From Lachnospiraceae bacterium (GTDB lineage Bacteria; Bacillota; Clostridia; Lachnospirales; Lachnospiraceae): a DNA stretch of 64,000 nt. Below, in pieces: positions 42,022-50,151 of the stretch; within the stretch, counting starts at the first letter, position 1; each line of letters starts with the position of its first letter. The notes beneath the pieces were generated by a model. The model did no database searches and was not told the DNA's origin. It saw only the letters and a list, made by a program, of their open reading frames with translations. A program made the position numbers and the translations under genes. The stretch is from the NCBI GenBank assembly GCA_017520425.1, contig JAFXFO010000002.1:1-64000 (forward strand), in the 5' to 3' direction.

Positions 42022-43099
42022 AGGACTGATTATTGCGTCGTCGATTGTAGTGTTATTACCTATGTTGTTAGGAATGATTCTGTGGAATCGTCTGCCGGAC
42101 ACCATGATTACCCATTGGGGAGCAGAGGGTACGGCGGATGGTGCCATGGGGAAGGTCTTTGCGGTGTTTTTGATACCGTTGCTTTGTCTGGCGTTACATC
42201 TGATATGCGTGTTCTTTACCTTAAGGGATAAGGGTAATGAGGAGCAAAACAAAAAAGTAGTAAGAGTTTGTTTCTGGATTACTCCTATCATAAGCTTGTT
42301 ATCCAACGGATATATTTATGCCTTTGCTATGGATGGTCAATTTAACAGGGTTATGTTAGGAACCATGAGCTTTTTGGGTGTGGTATTTATCCTGGTAGGC
42401 AACTATTTGCCCAAGTGTAAACCGAACCGCACCATAGGCATTAAGGTGGTATGGGCACTTAAGAGTGAGGATAACTGGCTGAAAACCCATCGTTATGCAG
42501 GCAAGGCATGGATGCTTGCCGGTGTACTTTTCCTTTTGTCACTGGCTATACCGGGAATCGTGGGAATGGTAATCAAAGTCATAGCAATGCTTTTGCTTCT
42601 TTCGCCTGTACTGTATTCCTATCTGTACTATTGCAAGCAACTAAAGGAAGGGAAAATTACGAAGGAGGATATGAAGCAAACCAAAGAGGATAAGGTTACG
42701 AAGATTACTCATACGGTAGTGGGTATCATTTTGGCGGTAACAGTTATTATGCTTCTGGTTTACGGAAACTTCGACGTATTAATGGGCGAGGAAAGTATGC
42801 AGATAGAGGCTTCCGGTTGGAGTGATGCGGAAGTGCTTTTTGCAGAAATCGACCGGGTAGAATATGTAGAAATTGCCACTGATTTTACCAAGACAAGAGA
42901 TAATGGCTTTGGCACACCGCGCATCACCATGGGTGACTGTTCCAATAAGGAACTGGGGAAATTCACTGCTTATGTCTATAGTAAGTGCGACGCACATATG
43001 CTTATTTATGTGGGCGATAAGATAATGGTGGTGAACCGTGAGACCGAGGAAGAGACCAAGGCACTGTACGAGGAATTGAAGGCGAAGGTAGAAAAGTAG
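42008..43099 (+). CDS. sdpI: SdpI/DUF1648-family membrane protein with C-terminal soluble domain
   Basis: 363 residues. The N-terminal DUF1648 block has LPDTMITHWGAEGTADG; further TM helices include the SdpI signature region (NYLPKCKPNRTIGIKVVWAL, then KTHRYAGKAWMLAG). There are about 7 TM helices up to residue 260 and a soluble C-terminal domain with PH-like strands (about 265-363). In B. subtilis SdpI protects against the SdpC toxin and sequesters SdpR. No sdpABC toxin genes are in this window, so the pair may defend against other producers or have a different job. ATG 42008 has AAAGGAG nine bases upstream. Confidence 0.87.
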   Translation: MKKYKGLIIASSIVVLLPMLLGMILWNRLPDTMITHWGAEGTADGAMGKVFAVFLIPLLCLALHLICVFFTLRDKGNEEQNKKVVRVCFWITPIISLLSNGYIYAFAMDGQFNRVMLGTMSFLGVVFILVGNYLPKCKPNRTIGIKVVWALKSEDNWLKTHRYAGKAWMLAGVLFLLSLAIPGIVGMVIKVIAMLLLLSPVLYSYLYYCKQLKEGKITKEDMKQTKEDKVTKITHTVVGIILAVTVIMLLVYGNFDVLMGEESMQIEASGWSDAEVLFAEIDRVEYVEIATDFTKTRDNGFGTPRITMGDCSNKELGKFTAYVYSKCDAHMLIYVGDKIMVVNRETEEETKALYEELKAKVEK

Positions 43100-43105
43100 A
43101 AAAGG

Positions 43106-43466
43106 TTGACCATTTTCGTGAGGTTACAAAGATGGTATCACAGGCGAAAAACGGTGCAATCATACGGAAACCGTTAGAGGGGTGCATCTGGTTTTGGCCC
43201 TTCAGGGGTCTATGCAAAATAAGTCAACCGTCAGAACTCCTCTCCGGGGTCTATGTTAAAAAAGTCAACCGCAAGATTCCCTTTTGGGAGGTTTGGGCGG
43301 TCTATAGAGTAAAAAGTCTGTTGTAGGATACCTTTTTTAGAGAAAAAGGGAATCTGGTGACAGGCTTTTTTTGTATAGATACTTTTAGTTGGCTGCGTAG
43401 TCTGTTTTTTGCCGAAAACTAGGGAAAAGTGGTACCAAAACATAGAATTATTCTCTATAGACCGCG
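43106..43466. repeat. Non-coding repeat region with GGTCTAT words and a 13-bp inverted repeat
   Basis: GGGGTCTATG (43205 and 43246, 41 bp apart) starts two similar units that end in AGTCAACCG. A third GGTCTAT at 43299 is followed by AAAAAGTC. GGTTGAC near 43106 is complementary to the GTCAACC words. GCGGTCTATAGAG (43297-43309) is perfectly complementary to CTCTATAGACCGC (43453-43465), enclosing about 140 AT-rich bases. I see no gene in the 539 bases between sdpI and the GGDEF gene. Confidence 0.7.
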
Positions 43467-43543
43467 GAGGCAGAAAATGCATTACCATGATAGCTTGATA
43501 TGAGCACATTATTACAAATAACATATTATTCCCTAAATATTAC

Positions 43544-43572
43544 TTGACAAATAATACTGCACAAAATATATT
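43544..43572 (+). promoter_or_regulatory. Promoter of the GGDEF gene
   Basis: TTGACA (43544-43549) and TATATT (43567-43572) with a 17-bp spacer. Confidence 0.85.
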
Positions 43573-43638
43573 TATCTTATGATATGATTTCGGAAATAAT
43601 ATTGGCAAAAACATATTTTGAAAATGTGGAGGTATAGT

Positions 43639-44286
43639 ATGAGTGAAGTAAAGGTAGAAAATTTAGTGAACAAGGAATTGGGCTTTCCGAAGATGGAGGA
43701 GTTTGAGGCAGAGTTGATTCGTTTGATGAATGGAGTAGAGGGGGAAGGAAACGGACCAATCATCCTTGCGCTGGTGGACAGTGACAATTTCCTACGTGTG
43801 AATACGGATTTTGGCAGGGAGTGCGGAGACAAGGTGTTGATTGATACGGGACGATATCTGGAGTCGAAGCTTCCTGCGGGAACTACCATCTATCGCGTAT
43901 CCGGTGATGAGTTCGGCATCATCTTCAATAATGATATGGAGAAGGAGGATGTGTTCCTGTTTTTGGAAGACGTGCGAAAGGGCTATGATGTGAAGCTGCC
44001 CGATGGAGACCCTATGACTATATCCATCGGTATTGCGGCGGCTTTTGAAGACGCTACCCGCGTACAGGAGCTGATTCGTAAGGCGGAAAGTGCACTGTTT
44101 CGTGCCAAGGCCAACGGCCACAACAAGATTGCGCTGGCCAAGGAAGAAAAGATGGTACCTAAGACTTCTCACTACACCAACGACCAGTTAAAGTGCTTAA
44201 CCAAGCTTTCCAAGAGAGAGGGCGTGGGCGAGGCGATTCTGCTGAGAGAGGCATTGGATATGTTGCTGAAAAAGTATGATATTTAG
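43639..44286 (+). CDS. GGDEF-domain protein fused to a ribbon-helix-helix domain
   Basis: 215 residues, no membrane segment. A short GGDEF domain (about 15-165) has ALVDSDNFLRVNTDFG with the first metal Asp and SGDEF at 88-92 in place of GGDEF, followed by ISIGIA and AESALFRAKANGHNKIA, which are well kept. The last 40 residues (about 176-215) read TNDQLKCLTKLSKREGVGEA then ILLREALDMLLKK, the pattern of a CopG/Arc ribbon-helix-helix DNA-binding domain. Some SGDEF proteins are active diguanylate cyclases, so activity is possible. This fusion may link c-di-GMP or a related nucleotide to DNA binding. GTGGAGGTATAGT precedes ATG 43639. Confidence 0.8.
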   Translation: MSEVKVENLVNKELGFPKMEEFEAELIRLMNGVEGEGNGPIILALVDSDNFLRVNTDFGRECGDKVLIDTGRYLESKLPAGTTIYRVSGDEFGIIFNNDMEKEDVFLFLEDVRKGYDVKLPDGDPMTISIGIAAAFEDATRVQELIRKAESALFRAKANGHNKIALAKEEKMVPKTSHYTNDQLKCLTKLSKREGVGEAILLREALDMLLKKYDI

Positions 44287-44304
44287 CGAGGGGAGCAAAT
44301 AAAC

Positions 44305-44727
44305 ATGAAAATAACTTACACTCAGAATATAACTGCCGAAGAATACAATGAAATGCGGGGCAGTGTGAATTGGAGATTACTGACGCCTGGTCAGGCAGAG
44401 AGAGGACTTGCCCATACGGCCTTTGTTGTGGCAGCCAGAGATGGCGGAAAGATAATAGGCATGGGAAGAATGCTGTTTGATTACGGATATACGGCTTATT
44501 TGGGAGATGTGATCATCCGCCCTGAGTATCAGGGAATGGGCATTGGCACGGAGATTGTGACGCGTTTAAAAGATATGGTAATGGAGGCTGCCGAGCAGGG
44601 GGATAAGATTATGTTTATTCTGGGCGCGGCTGCCGGTAAGGAAGGCTTTTACGAAAAACTCGGTTTTAAGGTGCGTCCCAATGAAATTAACGGAAGCGGT
44701 ATGTCTATGTGGAAAGAGAAAGAGTAA
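44305..44727 (+). CDS. GNAT-family acetyltransferase
   Basis: 140 residues. The acetyl-CoA loop is EYQGMGIGTEIV (about 73-84) after the strand YLGDVIIRP. GFYEKLGFKVRP near the C-terminus is the usual substrate-side motif. It belongs to the compact GNATs that acetylate small amines. GCGAGGGGAGC precedes the ATG. It begins the run of small enzymes that continues to 60.2 kb; the next gene starts 17 bases after its stop. Confidence 0.85.
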   Translation: MKITYTQNITAEEYNEMRGSVNWRLLTPGQAERGLAHTAFVVAARDGGKIIGMGRMLFDYGYTAYLGDVIIRPEYQGMGIGTEIVTRLKDMVMEAAEQGDKIMFILGAAAGKEGFYEKLGFKVRPNEINGSGMSMWKEKE

Positions 44728-44744
44728 TTAGGAGGGGGATAAGC

Positions 44745-45272
44745 ATGCGAGAATTATTTGTCATGGACTTAAAAAACTATGACCCTAACGGAACCGTGGG
44801 CAGGCGCCCATCGGTGCGGGGTATCATCATTCGAGACGGTCGTATCGCCATGATGCACAGCTGCAGATACGATTATTATAAGCTTCCCGGTGGGGGTATC
44901 GAGCCGGGAGAAAGTCTGGAAGAGACTTTGGTGCGTGAGGTGCAGGAGGAAAGCGGTCTGGTGGTGAAGAAGGACACCATCCGGGAATTCGGCTATGTGA
45001 AAAGATTGGAAAAAGGTAAAGTGGATGCGATTTTTCTTCAGGAGAATTTCTACTTTGTATGTGAGGCAGAAGAGGAGCTTGGCCAGCGCAACTTAGATGA
45101 TTACGAAGCATTTGAGGAGTTTACCTTGGAGTTTGTGACACCCGAACATGCTATAACCACCAATAAGCAAGGAGATCATGGAGAGAAGGTGGCTTCCCAG
45201 ACCTTTGCGGGCATGTTACTGCGGGAAAATATGGTGCTGGAGCGCTTGGTGCAGGAAGGGTATTTAAACTAG
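44745..45272 (+). CDS. NUDIX hydrolase
   Basis: 175 residues. The Nudix box is complete: GGGIEPGESLEETLV followed by REVQEESGL (about 46-69). The N-terminus ELFVMDLKNYDPNGTVGRRPS is shared with the NUDIX at 53070 (RLFVIDLKDYDEDWQRSKRPS), so these two are paralogs of one sub-family. It hydrolyses a nucleoside diphosphate linked to an unknown group. AGGAGGGGGATAAGC precedes ATG 44745. Confidence 0.88.
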   Translation: MRELFVMDLKNYDPNGTVGRRPSVRGIIIRDGRIAMMHSCRYDYYKLPGGGIEPGESLEETLVREVQEESGLVVKKDTIREFGYVKRLEKGKVDAIFLQENFYFVCEAEEELGQRNLDDYEAFEEFTLEFVTPEHAITTNKQGDHGEKVASQTFAGMLLRENMVLERLVQEGYLN

Positions 45273-45317
45273 GCTGTGCTACCGACACATTTTTTTGAAA
45301 TACAGGAGGGGATAACA

Positions 45318-46325
45318 ATGGCACAATCAAAAGAATGGGACTGGAGCAGTGTGGAGCAGGATAAATGGATCCGTCCGTCTGAGGATAGCATATATCTGGC
45401 GAAAAAGTGGCAGGAGGAAGGGGTTCACTCTATCCTGGATCTGGGCTGCGGACGAGGCAGGCATGCTTTGTATTTTACGCAGAAGGGCTTTAAGGTGACT
45501 GCCGTGGACTTGTCTGCAGAGGCAATTGAATACAATAAAAAGCTACAAAAAGAGCAGGGCGTGGATTACCTTTGCAAGAGGGCGGATATGATGAACCTGC
45601 CTTTTGCAAATGACGCCTTTGACAGGGTCTTTTCCTATCATGTGATTTCCCATCAGGATACGGCGGGAGTGCAGCATGTGCTTCAGGAAATCGCCCGTGT
45701 GCTGAAGCCTGGTGGCAAGGTGTTCTTAACCCTTTGCGCCAAGGAGCATTATGCATTCCATGAGGAGAATTTCCCTCGTTTGGATGAGAATACGGTGTTA
45801 AAAACGGAAGGCGCTGAGGTGAATATGCCCCATTTCTTCGCAGATAAGAAAATTCTAAAGAAGTTGTTCGAGGGCTATACATTTGAATCCGTACGACACA
45901 TTAGGGAATGCATTATGGAAGAAGATGACAGCCGGGAAAGAAGTCATTTCTTTATAGAGGCGGTGGTACAGAAAAAAGACACACCCCTTGATTATTCGGA
46001 CATCTTAGGCAGCACCGTGGAATGTATTATGGACAGACCCTTGGGCACCACCCATCCCAGACATCCGGACCTTTACTACCCTGTTAATTATGGTTACGTA
46101 AAGGATGTCATGGCCGGGGACGGTGCAGAGCAGGATGTGTATGCATTGGGTGTGGATGCCCCCCTGGAAACCTTTACAGGCAAGGTAATCGGAGTATTTC
46201 ACCGACTCAACGATGTGGAAGACAAATGGATTGTGGCGCCGGAAGGCATGGATTTTAGTGATGAGGAAATCCTGAAACAGATTGATTTTCAGGAGAAGTT
46301 TTTCGACGGAGAACTATATAGATAA
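45318..46325 (+). CDS. SAM methyltransferase fused to an inorganic-pyrophosphatase-like domain
   Basis: 335 residues. A class I methyltransferase domain comes first (about 1-215): ILDLGCGRGRHALYF, VTAVDLSAEAIEY, FDRVFSYHVISHQ, KPGGKVFLTL. The C-terminal section (about 225-335) contains DLYYPVNYGYVKD, DVYALGVDAPLETF, FHRLNDVEDKWIVAPEG, which read like the family I-type inorganic pyrophosphatases of Clostridia (YPVNYG; DVEDKWVVAPEG). Next door at 46341 is a separate pyrophosphatase-like gene. The link between a methyltransferase and pyrophosphate cleavage is unknown. AGGAGGGGATAACA precedes ATG 45318. Confidence 0.82.
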   Translation: MAQSKEWDWSSVEQDKWIRPSEDSIYLAKKWQEEGVHSILDLGCGRGRHALYFTQKGFKVTAVDLSAEAIEYNKKLQKEQGVDYLCKRADMMNLPFANDAFDRVFSYHVISHQDTAGVQHVLQEIARVLKPGGKVFLTLCAKEHYAFHEENFPRLDENTVLKTEGAEVNMPHFFADKKILKKLFEGYTFESVRHIRECIMEEDDSRERSHFFIEAVVQKKDTPLDYSDILGSTVECIMDRPLGTTHPRHPDLYYPVNYGYVKDVMAGDGAEQDVYALGVDAPLETFTGKVIGVFHRLNDVEDKWIVAPEGMDFSDEEILKQIDFQEKFFDGELYR

Positions 46326-46340
46326 TGGGAGGATGAACCA

Positions 46341-46778
46341 ATGATTTATACCGTAAAAATCGAGCAGACCAATGATTATCAGAGACGAATGAAATATATT
46401 CCGGAGACAGATTCTTTCGTGGAGAAGGATTGCGACAGTCTCCATTATGTGAGAAATGTTTACCAGTATCCTTACGGCTGGATGACCGAGTCCGGCACAC
46501 CACCTCAGGACCACCTGGATGTGATGATTCTGACCAGGGAGCATTTTGAGCTGGGAGATGAGGCCAAGGTGCGTATTATCGGTGTCTTTATCCGCAATGA
46601 CGGTGACCACAAGCTGATGAGTGTGCTGACCAAGCGAAACATCACCGAGTTTGATGAGCTTACGGACGAAGAAAAGGACAATTTGTACCGCCTTTACCCC
46701 TATGTGTTTGAGGGAGAAGGCTGGTTTGGTGCAGAGAGAGCCAAGCAGGTGATTGACGAGTATTTTCAAGCACATTAA
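46341..46778 (+). CDS. Inorganic pyrophosphatase-like protein
   Basis: 145 residues. YTVKIEQTNDYQRRMKYIP is followed by YPYGWMTESGTPPQDHLDVMILT, the substrate-binding and metal-binding region of family I-like pyrophosphatases (Y-P-x-x-Y/G-W and D-x-x-D). It is shorter than E. coli Ppa (175 residues). It follows the methyltransferase-pyrophosphatase fusion after 15 bases, with TGGGAGGATGAACC upstream, so both are probably made together. Confidence 0.75.
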   Translation: MIYTVKIEQTNDYQRRMKYIPETDSFVEKDCDSLHYVRNVYQYPYGWMTESGTPPQDHLDVMILTREHFELGDEAKVRIIGVFIRNDGDHKLMSVLTKRNITEFDELTDEEKDNLYRLYPYVFEGEGWFGAERAKQVIDEYFQAH

Positions 46779-46807
46779 TGTGGGCACTGACATGAGGAGG
46801 AGCAAAA

Positions 46808-47797
46808 ATGCAAGAGGAAGAATACAAATTCGTATACAAACGCAGTCGTAGCGTGGCTATCGTGGTACGGGACGGAAAGATACTCATGGAACGGGTGGTT
46901 TACTTCGGACGGGAGTTTTACACCGTGCCCGGTGGCGGCATCGAAGAAGGGGAGACCCCGGAGCAGGCAGCCCTTCGGGAGCTGCAAGAGGAATGCGGCC
47001 TGGAGGGCAAGATCATCCGCCCATTGGCTGTACAGTATAAATACGACGGAAGCGCAGAATATTCCTTTGAGATAGAGGTATCTCAGGATCAGGAAGCCAT
47101 CACCGGCTATGACCCGGAGGAGGCATCTTCAGAGAATCCGCCCTTGAAGGAAGTGCTTTGGATGAGCCTCAATGAAATCAGCGAAAAGGACAGAGCCTTT
47201 TTATGGTTCTACGGATTACTTACCGTGGATAGGTATTTTGAAGAAATAAAGTCCTGGGGTGAGGAAATCAGCTATCCCGGGAAGGAATGTGAGGAATCAA
47301 GTATGAACATTTGGATACGTGCAACAAAAGAAGAGGAAGCATTGGAATTAAGCAATATACAAAAGGAAGCTTTTCAGCCCCTTTACGAGAAATATCATGA
47401 TGAGGGAAATCCCTATCTTCGAGGAGTGGAGGATGTTGCCAACCGACTGGGTTCGGAGTATTTCCGTTATTTTACCATCTTCTTGGATGAAGAAATAGTG
47501 GGTGGTGTTCTCTATAAATGTAAAGGAAAGACCCCTTTCGGTGAAAATCTGGGAGATGGTCAGTACTATCTGCAAAGGATTTATATTAAGCCCACGCTTC
47601 AGAGCAAGGGCATTGCACAAACCGCAATCCTTCTTTGCGAAAAGGAGTTTGTGGATGCCAAGGGCTTTTGGGTGGATTTTCCTGAGGATTTAAGCAAGAA
47701 CAGACGCTGCTATGAAAAGGCAGGTTATGTGGATACCGGAAAGAGAATGGAAGTACAACCCGGATTAGTACTGTCGTGTTCGAGAAAGGAGTGCTAA
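46808..47797 (+). CDS. NUDIX hydrolase fused to a GNAT acetyltransferase
   Basis: 329 residues. The NUDIX domain (about 1-150) has GGGIEEGETPEQAAL and RELQEECGL, plus ERVVYFGREFYTVP. A GNAT domain (about 162-329) begins MNIWIRATKEEEALEL and contains YLQRIYIKPTLQSKGIAQTA and RRCYEKAGYVDTGKRM. The join at about residue 161 keeps a Met, and GGAATGTGAGGAATCAAGT lies before it, so an internal start at 47305 could also make the GNAT alone. TGAGGAGGAGCAAAA precedes ATG 46808. Confidence 0.85.
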   Translation: MQEEEYKFVYKRSRSVAIVVRDGKILMERVVYFGREFYTVPGGGIEEGETPEQAALRELQEECGLEGKIIRPLAVQYKYDGSAEYSFEIEVSQDQEAITGYDPEEASSENPPLKEVLWMSLNEISEKDRAFLWFYGLLTVDRYFEEIKSWGEEISYPGKECEESSMNIWIRATKEEEALELSNIQKEAFQPLYEKYHDEGNPYLRGVEDVANRLGSEYFRYFTIFLDEEIVGGVLYKCKGKTPFGENLGDGQYYLQRIYIKPTLQSKGIAQTAILLCEKEFVDAKGFWVDFPEDLSKNRRCYEKAGYVDTGKRMEVQPGLVLSCSRKEC

Positions 47798-47801
47798 ATT
47801 T

Positions 47802-48416
47802 ATGAACAAAACAATTATTATGGTACAGCATACAGAATCGGAGCATCATTTAAACGGTATGATAGGGGCTTGCTATGACTGGGAGCTTACGGAGAACGGT
47901 AAAAAGCAGGCCAACAAAATCGGTCAGTGGCTCAGCAGTGTATGGAACATTGAGGAGTTTCACATGTATGTGTCCGACAGAAAGCGTGCTTTGCAGACGG
48001 CTGAGGAAATCAATACATATTTGCACCTTACCCCGGTGGTGACTGGTGCCATCCGTGAGGTAAATGCAGGCGAAGGTAACGGCAAGCCGGTGGCTTGGTT
48101 TAGAGAAAATGAATTGCCTCATCCGCCCACCTACGACCCGGACTATCGTCCCTTCCCGGATGCAGAATCCGACAGAGATTTGTGGAACCGTATTTATGCA
48201 TTTTATGAGCAAATCAAGAGCAATGATGAAGACAAAATTCTGATCGTGTCCCATGGTACGGCACTGAGCTATCTGCAGACTATGTTATTTGGAGACTGTC
48301 TGGAGGATATCCCTAAGAGACGTTTCATCGGCAGCTCCGGTTCCATTTCACGATTTGAGCTGGAAGAAAGCGGCCGCGTGGTAGTGCGGTATATTAACAG
48401 GCAATGTACGGATTAA
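47802..48416 (+). CDS. Histidine phosphatase superfamily protein with altered RHG motif
   Basis: 204 residues. The catalytic RHG of phosphoglycerate mutase-like phosphatases is QHT here (residues 9-11 in IIMVQHTESEHH). The other parts are kept: VSDRKRALQTAEEI, and a late VSHGTALSYLQT with the second His. The Arg normally preceding the first His contacts phosphate; a Gln may lower activity or shift the substrate. AAAGGAGTGCTAAATTT precedes the ATG, inside the end of the NUDIX-GNAT gene. Confidence 0.82.
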   Translation: MNKTIIMVQHTESEHHLNGMIGACYDWELTENGKKQANKIGQWLSSVWNIEEFHMYVSDRKRALQTAEEINTYLHLTPVVTGAIREVNAGEGNGKPVAWFRENELPHPPTYDPDYRPFPDAESDRDLWNRIYAFYEQIKSNDEDKILIVSHGTALSYLQTMLFGDCLEDIPKRRFIGSSGSISRFELEESGRVVVRYINRQCTD

Positions 48417-48525
48417 GGATGCGAAGAAATTGGATATATACGTGAAAAAAAAGTAATTATGTCCAAAGAGTATGGTTAGGAAAATACAAGTTTGTAGAAA
48501 GTTTGCGATATGCAGGAGGTGTACG

Positions 48526-49212
48526 ATGATAAAAGCAGTCATTTTTGATATGTTTGAAACGTTGGTGACCCTCTTTGCCGGGCCTGTATACATGGGAAAG
48601 GAGATAGCGGAGGAGATAGGTATTTCAGAGGCAAAGTTTAGGGAGATATGGAATCCTACGGATGAGGACAGGACTCTGGGAAAAAGAACCTTGGAAGACG
48701 TTATCGAAGAATCCTTACGGGTAAACAACCGTTATTCCCGGGAATTGTTAGAAAGCATTATCACCAAGAGAAAGAGGATGTATCAAACCAGCTTTGATCC
48801 CGCCAATATTCATTCGGAAATTATTCCTATGTTTCAGGCACTGAAGGAGCAGAAGATTAAGGTTGGATTGATTACCAACTGCTATTTTGAGGAACGGGAT
48901 ATTATCAAAAACAGTGTACTTTTCGAGTACTTTGATGTAATGTGTATGTCCTGTGAGCTGGGCATGAAAAAGCCGGACACAGTGATTTTTGAAAGATGCC
49001 TGAAGGATTTAGGGCTTGAAGCACAGGAATGTCTTTATGTGGGAGACGGTGGCAGCCTGGAGCTGGAGACCGCGCAGGCTGTGGGGATGCATCCTTTGCA
49101 GGCGGCCTGGTATTTAAAGGACGGAACCAGACAACCGGCAAAGAGGAAGGCTGAGTTTGCACAGGCGGAGTCGCCCATGGATGTGCCGGAAGAGATAAAG
49201 AAGATTTCTTAG
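48526..49212 (+). CDS. HAD-family hydrolase
   Basis: 228 residues. Motif 1 VIFDMFETLVT with the nucleophile Asp, motif 2 VGLITNCYFEER, motif 3 Lys in GMKKPDTVIFERCL, motif 4 ECLYVGDGGSLELETA. The second motif 1 Asp position reads Glu (DMFET), as in some haloacid dehalogenase sub-groups, so the substrate may not be a phosphate. A helical C1 cap (about 15-85) is present. GCAGGAGGTGTACG precedes ATG 48526. Confidence 0.85.
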   Translation: MIKAVIFDMFETLVTLFAGPVYMGKEIAEEIGISEAKFREIWNPTDEDRTLGKRTLEDVIEESLRVNNRYSRELLESIITKRKRMYQTSFDPANIHSEIIPMFQALKEQKIKVGLITNCYFEERDIIKNSVLFEYFDVMCMSCELGMKKPDTVIFERCLKDLGLEAQECLYVGDGGSLELETAQAVGMHPLQAAWYLKDGTRQPAKRKAEFAQAESPMDVPEEIKKIS

Positions 49213-49224
49213 GAGGAAACGGGA

Positions 49225-49626
49225 ATGGAATGTATATTTTGCAAAATGGTGAATGGAGAAAAGCCATACTTTAGCGTGTATGAGGATGAGCATACCATCG
49301 TTTTCATGGATGTAATGAAGGATGTGGATGGCCATATGGTGGCCATGCCCAAGAAGCATGTAGAAAATATTCTGGACTGTGACGAGGAGACCCTTTTTCA
49401 TCTGATGCGTACGGTCAAGAAGGTTTCCAACCATTGCGTGGATGATTGCGGCTATGAAGGCATCAACCTGATTGGTACCAACGGAAGAAGTGCAGAACAG
49501 TGCGTGCCCCATTTTCACATGCATATTATCCCCAGACGTAAGAATGATAATATCGAAGCCTGGCCGGAGTTTGGCGGAGCCAAGTGCGATATGCAAGAAA
49601 TCTTTGAGAAGGTACGGTTTAAATAA
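49225..49626 (+). CDS. HIT-family nucleotide hydrolase/transferase
   Basis: 133 residues. The HIT triad is HFHMHIIPR near residue 93-101, and CIFCKMVNGE at the N-terminus is the usual Cys-rich start. HIT proteins cleave nucleoside phosphoramidates or AMP conjugates. AGGAGGAAACGG precedes ATG 49225. The next gene starts 1 base after its stop. Confidence 0.92.
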   Translation: MECIFCKMVNGEKPYFSVYEDEHTIVFMDVMKDVDGHMVAMPKKHVENILDCDEETLFHLMRTVKKVSNHCVDDCGYEGINLIGTNGRSAEQCVPHFHMHIIPRRKNDNIEAWPEFGGAKCDMQEIFEKVRFK

Positions 49627-49627
49627 C

Positions 49628-50113
49628 ATGGAAAATATAGTAGTAAGATACGCAAAAAGAGAAGAGCTGGAGTCGGTAAATAAGATTCGTAAGCAGGTCA
49701 ATGAGGTGCATGTAAAGGGACGCCCCGATGTATTTCGTGAGGATGGCTGGCGGGTCATAGAACCCTTTGTATATACAAGATTTGAAGAGGAAAACAGCGG
49801 AGTGGTTGTGGCCCTGGCTGGTGAGGAAGTCGTGGGCTTTGCCGTGGTTCAGTATATCGTGAGACCCGAATCGCCCTTTAAGAGGGAGCAGAAGTTTTAT
49901 CACATAGAGGAGTTCGGGGTGGATGAAAACCATAGACGCAAAGGTATTGCCACCGCCTTAATCGATTTCGCCAAGAAAGATGCCAAAGAACGCGGCTTTG
50001 CCAGAGTAGAACTGGATATGTGGGAGTTTAATGAAGGCGCCCTGGCTTTTTATGAAAGTGTAGGTTTTAAAACCATGAGAAGGTACATGGAGATATGTGG
50101 TGAGGAGTTGTAG
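49628..50113 (+). CDS. GNAT-family acetyltransferase
   Basis: 161 residues. The acetyl-CoA loop is HRRKGIATALID (about 101-112) after HIEEFGVDEN, and the C-terminal motif is ALAFYESVGFKTMRRYM. ATG 49628 begins 1 base after the HIT stop, with GAGAAGGT as the likely ribosome-binding site. A longer reading through the HIT gene is a shadow frame. Substrate unknown. Confidence 0.85.
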   Translation: MENIVVRYAKREELESVNKIRKQVNEVHVKGRPDVFREDGWRVIEPFVYTRFEEENSGVVVALAGEEVVGFAVVQYIVRPESPFKREQKFYHIEEFGVDENHRRKGIATALIDFAKKDAKERGFARVELDMWEFNEGALAFYESVGFKTMRRYMEICGEEL

Positions 50114-50151
50114 GGGATTGTAAGATAAGCGGAAGGATAAGGAGGATGGCT

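Noticed and set aside
41740-43099. Toxin-antitoxin pair
   Set aside because: The two proteins are an ArsR-type repressor and an SdpI-type immunity protein, neither of which is a toxin.
43132-43326. 64-codon gene in the spacer before the GGDEF gene
   Set aside because: The frame lies in repeat DNA, has no ribosome-binding site, and shows no motif.
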